The notes beneath the pieces are model-generated. The model worked only from the letters and a program-made list of their open reading frames with translations. It did not search any database and was not told the origin of the DNA. From CAYMLQ01 sp964390795 (GTDB lineage: Bacteria; Verrucomicrobiota; Kiritimatiellia; RFP12; UBA1067), in the NCBI GenBank assembly GCA_964390795.1, contig CAYMLQ010000201.1, positions 1-10,446 of the forward strand: a DNA stretch of 10,446 nt, read 5' to 3'. Of the stretch, positions 6,001 to 10,446 are shown in pieces. The number at the start of each line of letters is the position of its first letter. Position 1 is the stretch's first letter. A program made the position numbers and the translations under genes.

Positions 6001-6198
6001 TTCGCAGCGCCAGAAGACAAGGATCGAGCGGGTTTTGGCCGGCCGGGCGGTGAGCTGGGAGCCGAGCAGGGCGCTGATCTGGTCGATCTGCTCCTGCGGT
6101 ATGGGCTCCAGCGTCTGTGCTGTGGCAGCGCCGAGCGCGCCGCTGACCGCGAGCAGCGCGACGGCTGTGCGGATGATCCTTCTATGCGTGTGGTTCAT
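3040..6198 (-). CDS. Secreted ThuA-domain protein with HEAT repeats and a C-terminal F5/8 type C (discoidin) domain
   Basis: A 1052-residue multidomain protein. Residues 1-27 form a Sec signal peptide (RRIIR, then a hydrophobic run ending ATA, cleavage probably before Gln28). A ThuA/trehalose-utilisation domain with a class I glutamine-amidotransferase-like fold spans about 57-286, with LAVIHAGADNF (143-153), GGHFWGHPW (164-172) and KGRVFYTSFAHD (253-264). About 330-890 is a long alanine-rich array of HEAT-like helical repeats. An F5/8 type C, CBM32-like domain fills about 910-1033 (AFDRNPGTRWSS, the sheet around WFTLDLGD, YEVFTSNDGKEW, HWSIHEIYV), suggesting carbohydrate binding. Start: AAGGGG about 7 bases upstream of ATG 6198 and the signal peptide; the frame stays open 61 codons further upstream but only through leader sequence. 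It is first in an operon with the exported Gfo/Idh enzyme and divergent from a XylR-type regulator. The exact reaction is unknown; processing of oxidised (3-keto) sugars is inferred from the ThuA/ThuB precedent. Confidence 0.88.
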   Translation of the reverse strand: MNHTHRRIIRTAVALLAVSGALGAATAQTLEPIPQEQIDQISALLGSQLTARPAKTRSILVFWRCEGFVHGKALEYGNKAFELAAAKTKAFKADFSNDYEALKPANLAQYDALVLNNTTGLKTEENRFIEPALIEFVRQGKGLAVIHAGADNFNKANQASEMIGGHFWGHPWGSGGMWAFKLDDPSHPLNQAFGGKGLSFGDEIYQQQSPYYNRAKLRVLVSLDFADKATAEAQGQRRDDKDYAVSWIRPYGKGRVFYTSFAHDQRAFLNKAVLTHILDGVQYAIGDLKSDDTPAGLSEADLARVKNATDANANEVFAYLQDIAAHTYHAKTDAANTAKIEALLKDPATTPFGKKAILRALLAIGAPANLAPVVACLKAPETRDWAATLLAGTPGQAADKALVLALASADTELRCTLLNALAIRKNSNAIAPYAADKDAVVATAALAALGRTGTADALQALAKPAGASLEDARLTALAACLGNLAYDGNTKDAARAAKPLFANAASPAPLRAAAARVLLLADDGFFAAGVKDADPLVRQTVIRSADAVPLKALAAALKTAAPADQTALIAKLAARDAKGCAADIAALLKSDQDAVVCEALRALIKVGSADQVPALYELTSKEGNIGRAATDALSDLRAPGAGQALIALAMKDPAQQVKVLALLGERTEAALVPHFAAFLKSPQADVRKETWKALGKTADDTTFKTLVSWLPLVQDAEVNATEAALRAASKNVEPAARSALLADAWKTAPLPAKKMLASLMAGYADPAFLAPLTAALADGDSGLRETALRALADWPSMEPYASLKDAVTAQTDANLKTVALRGALKLASANAGKDTRARVVELFKLAPDDKGRMTVADTLFKSEGLELFPTLQSLFADAAIGAHAKKTYAAFYDTKLATQAGGPAKEIDCKKWKASASHAGNDAVRAFDRNPGTRWSSNAASFSGMWFTLDLGDKTFVSEVVLDTEQSGNDTPNGYEVFTSNDGKEWAGPVAKGDGSSNKKTVIPLAVQARCLKFVTTGGRPGLHWSIHEIYVKAGLDQKQIDAIKLVADSVR

Positions 6199-6203
6199 CA
6201 ACG

Positions 6204-6211
6204 ATCCCCTT
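6204..6211 (-). promoter_or_regulatory. Ribosome binding site of the ThuA-like gene
   Basis: AAGGGGAT on the reverse strand, with AGGGG about 7 bases from the ATG at 6198-6196. It favours this start over the upstream in-frame TTG at 6381. Confidence 0.7.
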
Positions 6212-6252
6212 ACAAGTTTGAGTGAGGCCCCGAGCGGAGGTGTGTCGGCAAC

Positions 6253-6296
6253 AAAAAAAGCGGAGCAAAAGCCGCACCTACACGGCTTCTGTCCGC
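6253..6296 (-). terminator. Intrinsic-terminator-like hairpin in the leader of the ThuA operon
   Basis: On the reverse strand GCGGA (6296-6292) pairs with TCCGC (6264-6260), and AAGCCG (6288-6283) with CGGCTT (6274-6269), giving an 11-bp stem with one small internal loop and an eight-base terminal loop. Seven consecutive T (6259-6253) follow directly. This is a textbook intrinsic terminator shape. It lies 54 bases upstream of the ThuA-like start codon and downstream of all reverse-strand promoter candidates, with no reverse-strand gene before it. That position suggests attenuation of the operon or a short leader RNA. Confidence 0.65.
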
Positions 6297-6469
6297 CCCT
6301 TATGATCAGCCAGTGAAGAGCATATCCCTCGTTCACTCTACTGTAACCGGTTGCCGCCTTGCCGTCTACGAACTTCGTCAAAACCTACCGGTCACACGCA
6401 CACACCAAACCTTAGCCGTATTCTACCAACACAGTTTCCGTTACAAAGAAACCAACGTACGAAACGCGA

Positions 6470-6497
6470 TTGCGATTTCATAATGTGGCCGCATTAT
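6470..6497 (+). promoter_or_regulatory. Candidate promoter of the regulator gene
   Basis: TTGCGA (6470-6475) with CATTAT (6492-6497) 16 bases later; each matches the consensus in four positions. The -10 lies inside the palindrome, which would allow autoregulation. Confidence 0.35.
6480..6497. promoter_or_regulatory. 18-bp near-perfect palindrome, candidate operator
   Basis: ATAATGTGG/CCGCATTAT, 8 of 9 positions paired around a central GGCC. It overlaps the reverse-strand -10 box (TATAAT, 6498-6493) and sits at the likely -10 of the regulator gene. A palindrome at this place, between a regulator and the operon divergent from it, is the expected binding site of that regulator; binding itself is inferred. 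Confidence 0.6.
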
Positions 6498-6521
6498 ACC
6501 TCGCCAGCGCAAGGCGCGTAA
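6493..6521 (-). promoter_or_regulatory. Candidate promoter of the ThuA operon
   Basis: A perfect reverse-strand TATAAT (6498-6493) with a weak -35, TTACGC (6521-6516), 17 bases away. The weak -35 suggests need for an activator, which fits a neighbouring XylR/AraC-type regulator. Confidence 0.5.
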
Positions 6522-6537
6522 TGGTAAGATTGCGCAT

Positions 6538-7740
6538 ATGAAAGGTAAAATCGCGCAGAGACGGAGTGGCCATTTCCGCGTGGCGCTGCTGATCGAGACC
6601 TCGCACGAGTTCGGCCGCGAGGTGTTGCGCGGCATCCGTGACTACGAGAAGACGCTCGAGAATCACTGGGCGTTCTATCTGCAGCCGGACGGGATGCAGC
6701 AAGAGGTTCCGAAGATCGGGTCGTGGCAATGCACGGGCGTGATCGCGCGGCTGTCCGGCGGCGCGGCCTCGCGCCTGCTGCTGACGAGCGGGCTGCCGCT
6801 GGTGCTGTTGGATCCGTACACGGAGCACCTGTCCAAGAAGTATGAGCTTGCCTCTGTACCTTACATTACCACCGACACGGAGGCGATCGTACGCATGGCG
6901 TTCGAGCATCTTCAGGCCTGCGGCTGCCGCGCCTTCGCGTTTGTCCACAGCGCGGCGGATACGGTGTGGTCGGTGGCGCGCGAGAGGGCCTTCGTGGAGC
7001 TGGCGGCGAAGCGCGGTTTCGCGTGTCACGTCTACGGCAACCGGCCGGCCGCCGAGCCGTGGGAAGAGGACATGCGTCACCTGGGTGCGTGGCTCGCGCG
7101 GCTGCCGCGCGGCCTGGGTGTGTTTGCGGCGATGGATCAGCGCGGACGGCATGTGATCGAGGCCTGCCACGAGGTCGGGCTGCGCATTCCCGAAGATGTC
7201 ATGGTGCTGAGCGTGGACAACGACCCGCTCCTGTGCGAGTTGTGCGAGCCCTCCCTGAGCAGCATCGCGCTCGACGCTTACCGCGCTGGCTATGAGGCGG
7301 CGCAGACGCTGCACCGGTTGATGAGCGGCGAGCGCGCGGGGCCGAAAACGCGCATCCTCGTCAAGCCGACGCACGTGTCGCGGCGCCAGTCGACCTCTTC
7401 CGGCTTCGACCAAGACGTGGTCGTCGCGACGGCCCGGCGCTTCATCTTCGACCGGCTGGCGGACCGCTCGGTTCAGGTGAGCGACATCGCGCGGCAGTGC
7501 GGCGTATCGCGCAGGCTGCTGGAGAACCGTTTTCTGCAAGCCGTGGGGCGCACGCTGTTGCAGGAGCTGACGGGGATGCGCATGGAGCGGGCGCGGACGC
7601 TGCTGCGCGACTCGTCCGAAACGGTGACCGAGATAGCGGCGGCGAGCGGCTTTGGCGACCCCAATTACTTCACCAAGGCGTTCCGCCATCGGCACGGGCT
7701 CTCGCCGCTCGCCTACCGCGCGTCTGCACGGCGGTTTTAA
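6538..7740 (+). CDS. XylR-type transcriptional regulator (LacI/periplasmic-binding-like sensor plus AraC DNA-binding domain)
   Basis: A 400-residue regulator. Residues 14-280 form a periplasmic-binding-protein-like sugar sensor typical of XylR-family proteins: VALLIETSHEFGREVLRGI (15-33), then GVIARLS (67-73), LPLVLLD (86-92), VPYITTDTEAIVRMAFEHL (107-125), VFAAMDQRGRHVIEAC (195-210) and VLSVDNDPLLCELCEPSLSSI (223-243). Residues 295-400 are an AraC-type double helix-turn-helix domain (first helix-turn-helix about 314-330; second about 362-385 with VTEIAAASGFGDPNYFTKAFRHRHGLSPLAYR). It has no signal peptide and acts in the cytoplasm. It is divergent from the ThuA-like/Gfo-Idh operon and is its most likely regulator; the effector sugar is unknown. 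The ribosome binding site is weak. The start fits the family N-terminus, which begins shortly before VALLIETS. Its stop overlaps that of the convergent glycogen phosphorylase gene. Confidence 0.92.
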   Translation: MKGKIAQRRSGHFRVALLIETSHEFGREVLRGIRDYEKTLENHWAFYLQPDGMQQEVPKIGSWQCTGVIARLSGGAASRLLLTSGLPLVLLDPYTEHLSKKYELASVPYITTDTEAIVRMAFEHLQACGCRAFAFVHSAADTVWSVARERAFVELAAKRGFACHVYGNRPAAEPWEEDMRHLGAWLARLPRGLGVFAAMDQRGRHVIEACHEVGLRIPEDVMVLSVDNDPLLCELCEPSLSSIALDAYRAGYEAAQTLHRLMSGERAGPKTRILVKPTHVSRRQSTSSGFDQDVVVATARRFIFDRLADRSVQVSDIARQCGVSRRLLENRFLQAVGRTLLQELTGMRMERARTLLRDSSETVTEIAAASGFGDPNYFTKAFRHRHGLSPLAYRASARRF

Positions 7741-10214
7741 CGAAGAGGCGTGATGCCCCAGATAGAGGAGGCGTATTCCGCCACGGAGCGGTCGCTGCTG
7801 AAGCCGCCGGAGCGTGCCACATTGAGGATGGACTTGCGAGCCCACCCCGTCTGATCGCGGAAGCTTTCGTCGACGCGCGTCTGCGCCTCCATGTAGGACG
7901 CGAAGTCGGCGAGCACCATGTAGTAGTCCGACTCCAGCAACGAGCGGATCAGCGGCGCGTGCCGCCCCTGATCGCCGGGCGAGAACGCGCCCTGAGCAAT
8001 CAGATCGATCACACGACGGAGTTCGGTATTGGCTTCGTAGATGTCCCGCGGGCAGTAGCCTCTGGCCTTGCGCTCGGCGACTTGTCGCTCGTTCAGGCCG
8101 AAGACAAACATGTTTTCCTGCCCAACGGCCTCGCAGATCTCGATGTTGGCTCCATCCAAGGTCCCGATCGTGAGCGCGCCGTTGAGCATGAACTTCATGT
8201 TGCCCGTGCCGCTGGCCTCCGTGCCGGCCGTCGATATCTGTTCGCTGAGGTCGCTCCCCGGGAAAATCCGCTCCGCCAGTGAGACGCCGTAGTTTGGCAG
8301 GAAGAGGAGCTTCAGGTAGCGGTGAGTCTGTGGGTCGGCGTTGATGACTGCGGCCACGTCGTTGATCAGCTTGATCGTGAGCTTGGCCATGAAGTAGCCG
8401 GGCGCCGCCTTGCCGGCGATGAGGACGGTACGCGGCACCCAGTCGGCGTTTGGAGCATCCCGAATACGTAGCCAGTGCGCGATCACGCGCAACACGTTCA
8501 GGAGTTGCCGCTTGTATTCGTGAATACGTTTGACATGCACATCAAGCATGCTGTCAGGATCAATCTGCACGCCAACAAGGTCCTCGATGTGAGCTGCGAG
8601 CACGCGAGCGTTCAGGCGTTTCATGGATTGCCAGGTGAGCTGAAACTGCGCGTCGTCCGCGTGCGCTTCGAGCGCCTGAAGCTTGCTCAGCTCAGTGGTC
8701 CAGCCGTCTCCGATCGCCTCGGTGATCAGGCGCGACAAGGCCGGGTTGGCCTGGTAGAGCCAGCGTCGCTGGGTGACGCCGTTGGTCACGTTGCGGAACT
8801 TTTCGGGCCAAAGCTCATTGAACTCGCGGAAGAGATCCCGTTTGAGCAGGTCGGTGTGCAGGCGGGCGACCCCGTTGACGGCATGGCTGCCGACGATGGC
8901 GAGATGGGCCATCCGCAGTCGCTTTACGCCGTTCTCCTCGAAGATCGAAAGGTCGCGGATCCTGCGCTCGTCGCCGGGCCAGCGTGCGGCGACCTCATCG
9001 AGGAAGCGGCGGTTAATTTCGCACACAATCTCATAGTGGCGGGGCAGGAGGTATCGGAACAGGCCGGCCTCCCAGCGCTCCAAAGCCTCCGGCATGAGCG
9101 TATGATTGGTGTAGGCAAACAGGCGGGTTGTGATGTTCCAGGCGGGTTCCCAGTCCAAGCCCTGCACGTCGACCAACAGCCGCATCATCTCGGGGATCGC
9201 AACAACGGGGTGCGTATCGTTGAGGTGGATGGCGTTCTTGTCCGGCAAGGCCGCGAGGTCGTCATGGTCACTCAGGAACTCGTCCAAGATACGCTGCAAG
9301 GACGCGCTCACGAAAAAATATTGCTGGCGCAGCCGCAACTCGCGGCCAGCCGAGGTGTTGTCGCTGGGGTAGAGCACCTTCGCGACGGATTCGTCCCACT
9401 CCTTCTTTTGGACGGCACGCAAGTAATCCCCGTGGTTGAAGTAGTCGAGGTTGAACTCATCGTCCGAGGCCGCCCCCCACAGGATGAGCGGGTTGACGAT
9501 GCCGTTGCGGAACCCGAGAACGGGTATCTCGGAGGGCAACGCGTAGACCGTCTCCGTATCCACCCAGTCGACGTGCAGCCGCCCCGCGCCATCCCGTCGA
9601 TGCACGGTGCGTCCGCAGAATGAGATGCGCTGGCGCTCCGCGACCCGCGTTATTTCCCACGGGTTTCCCAGAAACAGCCAATTGTCTGGGTGCTCCACCT
9701 GCCAGCCGTCGCGGATTTCTTGCCGGAAGATGCCGTACTGGTAGCGGATGCCGTAACCGCAGGCGGGGAAGCGCTGGGTGGCCAGCGAGTCCAGAAAGCA
9801 CGCGGCCAGCCGGCCCAGGCCGCCGTTCCCGAGGCCGGGATCCCGCTCTTGTTCGTACACGTCCTCCAGCACCATCCCCAACCGGTGCGTGCCTTCACGC
9901 ACCTCGCCCTCCACGTCGAGAGCGAGAACGGCGTTCTGCAAAACGCGCCCCGTGAGGAACTCAAGCGAGAGGTAGTGAACGCGCTTGGCATCCTGAGTCC
10001 GCCACGCACGGCGGGTTTTGAGGCGCCCGTCCATCAAGCGCCGGCGTACGGCCAGCGCCACGGACTGGTACTTGTCATACGAGTCCGCCTCAGCAAGTTC
10101 CTGCCCCACGGCCAAGCGGAGCGACTGCAGGCAAGCATCACCCACGCAGAGATCCCGCATCGTTTTTGCCGCGCCGTTTTTGCCGCTGCATTCGCCCCGA
10201 CTTTTCGTTCCCAT
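7737..10214 (-). CDS. glgP: Glycogen/alpha-glucan phosphorylase
   Basis: An 825-residue PLP-dependent phosphorylase that releases glucose 1-phosphate from the non-reducing ends of glycogen or maltodextrin. Length and motifs match the family throughout: NPGLGNGG-type motif as DPGLGNGGLGRLAACFLDS (125-143), HLNDTHP (330-336), YTNHTLMPEAL with the catalytic-pocket His (368-378), KRIHEYKRQLLN with the phosphate-contacting Lys and Arg (562-573), and EASGTGNMKF with the PLP lysine Lys674 (666-675). No frameshift or missing catalytic residue was seen. The start ATG at 10214 is preceded by a perfect GGAGGT six bases upstream; an in-frame GTG at 10235 lies upstream of that site and is rejected. It is convergent with the regulator, with no gap between them, and is not co-directional with the ThuA operon by promoter. 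Both concern glucan/sugar use, but a functional link is only inferred. Glycogen versus maltodextrin preference cannot be decided. Confidence 0.95.
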   Translation of the reverse strand: MGTKSRGECSGKNGAAKTMRDLCVGDACLQSLRLAVGQELAEADSYDKYQSVALAVRRRLMDGRLKTRRAWRTQDAKRVHYLSLEFLTGRVLQNAVLALDVEGEVREGTHRLGMVLEDVYEQERDPGLGNGGLGRLAACFLDSLATQRFPACGYGIRYQYGIFRQEIRDGWQVEHPDNWLFLGNPWEITRVAERQRISFCGRTVHRRDGAGRLHVDWVDTETVYALPSEIPVLGFRNGIVNPLILWGAASDDEFNLDYFNHGDYLRAVQKKEWDESVAKVLYPSDNTSAGRELRLRQQYFFVSASLQRILDEFLSDHDDLAALPDKNAIHLNDTHPVVAIPEMMRLLVDVQGLDWEPAWNITTRLFAYTNHTLMPEALERWEAGLFRYLLPRHYEIVCEINRRFLDEVAARWPGDERRIRDLSIFEENGVKRLRMAHLAIVGSHAVNGVARLHTDLLKRDLFREFNELWPEKFRNVTNGVTQRRWLYQANPALSRLITEAIGDGWTTELSKLQALEAHADDAQFQLTWQSMKRLNARVLAAHIEDLVGVQIDPDSMLDVHVKRIHEYKRQLLNVLRVIAHWLRIRDAPNADWVPRTVLIAGKAAPGYFMAKLTIKLINDVAAVINADPQTHRYLKLLFLPNYGVSLAERIFPGSDLSEQISTAGTEASGTGNMKFMLNGALTIGTLDGANIEICEAVGQENMFVFGLNERQVAERKARGYCPRDIYEANTELRRVIDLIAQGAFSPGDQGRHAPLIRSLLESDYYMVLADFASYMEAQTRVDESFRDQTGWARKSILNVARSGGFSSDRSVAEYASSIWGITPLR

Positions 10215-10220
10215 CACGCC

Positions 10221-10226
10221 ACCTCC
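10221..10226 (-). promoter_or_regulatory. Ribosome binding site of glgP
   Basis: GGAGGT on the reverse strand, six bases from the ATG at 10214-10212. It selects this start over the upstream GTG at 10235. Confidence 0.8.
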
Positions 10227-10288
10227 CGTGCTCACAACCCGAACGGACTGAACAGGAACTCGGTTTCTCTACGGCCTGAGCCGTTTCA

Positions 10289-10301
10289 GGTTTCAGAAAC
10301 C
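10289..10301. promoter_or_regulatory. 13-bp palindrome upstream of glgP
   Basis: GGTTTC-A-GAAACC, a perfect inverted repeat 75 bases upstream of the glgP start. AACCGGTT (10298-10305) overlaps it. GCCTGAGCC occurs on both sides (10274-10282 and 10320-10328). Possible operator or 5'-leader structure; no regulator can be named. Confidence 0.35.
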
Positions 10302-10329
10302 GGTTCCGCAGAGTCAAACGCCTGAGCCA

Positions 10330-10374
10330 ATAATATAGGGTGAGAGCGTACCACTTCAGAGAGAGCACCGTCAA
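10330..10374 (-). promoter_or_regulatory. Candidate glgP promoter region
   Basis: The reverse strand offers TTGACG (10374-10369) with TACGCT (10350-10345) at 18 bases, and separately an AT-rich TATATTAT (10337-10330) without a well-spaced -35. The choice between them is uncertain. The remaining bases to the window end hold nothing recognisable. Confidence 0.3.
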
Positions 10375-10446
10375 GATTGGGCTGGGAGGGTGGCAGGGCA
10401 AACGCATCTAAATTCTTCATTCTGTCGATTGATCTGGACCGGAACT

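Larger units (their letters stand above)
6199..6537. other. Divergent intergenic region with a long leader for the ThuA operon
   Basis: Contains no gene. The right end holds the palindrome and promoters; the left end holds the terminator-like hairpin and the ThuA-like ribosome binding site. If transcription starts near 6486 on the reverse strand, the leader is close to 290 bases. A second reverse-strand promoter candidate, TTACAG with TATGCT 16 bases later, lies just upstream of the hairpin (about 6317-6344). A 29-codon reverse-strand frame begins inside the palindrome but has no ribosome binding site. Confidence 0.55.

Noticed and set aside
6199..6381. In-frame upstream extension of the ThuA-like protein from TTG at 6381
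   Set aside because: It would translate the terminator hairpin and place 61 unrelated residues before a good signal peptide; the ATG at 6198 has a proper ribosome binding site.
8475..9623. Forward ORF of 382 codons inside glgP
   Set aside because: Antisense shadow of the phosphorylase gene, whose motifs are intact on the reverse strand.

Overview
The window is about 10.4 kb of high-GC bacterial DNA. The gene types suggest the PVC group (Verrucomicrobiota, Kiritimatiellota, Lentisphaerota or Planctomycetota): a Tat-exported Gfo/Idh/MocA oxidoreductase, a secreted ThuA protein with HEAT repeats and a discoidin domain, and a XylR-type regulator with an AraC DNA-binding domain. Short tandem repeats (7-mers and 8-mers) sit between the genes. 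This placement is inferred from gene content; no phylogenetic marker in the window was compared.

Left part (1-1707). The first 125 codons of rsgA, a ribosome-assembly GTPase, run leftward off the window edge. Next comes an accessory patch bracketed by two nearly identical 52-bp direct repeats (528-579 and 1325-1376). Inside it are a BrnT toxin gene cut to 20 codons, an intact BrnA antitoxin, and a short reverse-strand ORF resembling the N-terminal domain of HNH-endonuclease-type proteins, which ends inside a hairpin. From 1377 to 1704 there is no gene, only repeats: a ~25-bp element in three copies (two direct, one inverted) and a 7-bp tandem array of 14 units.

Middle part (1708-7740). A carbohydrate locus. 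Two genes form a leftward operon: a large secreted ThuA/HEAT/F5-8C protein, then a Tat-exported Gfo/Idh/MocA oxidoreductase. A XylR/AraC-type regulator is divergent from them. The divergent intergenic region holds an 18-bp near-perfect palindrome overlapping a perfect reverse-strand TATAAT, and a strong terminator-like hairpin in the long leader of the thuA-like gene. I infer a sugar-responsive switch controlling an extracytoplasmic oxidoreductase/ThuA pair, possibly acting through 3-keto-sugar chemistry.

Right part (7737-10446). A complete glycogen/alpha-glucan phosphorylase gene points leftward. It converges on the regulator, and the two stop codons overlap. Its upstream region carries a perfect Shine-Dalgarno and a small palindrome; no further gene is visible before the window ends.

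The most unusual points are the toxin-less brnTA remnant between 52-bp repeats, the leader terminator plus palindrome upstream of the ThuA operon, and the repeat arrays.
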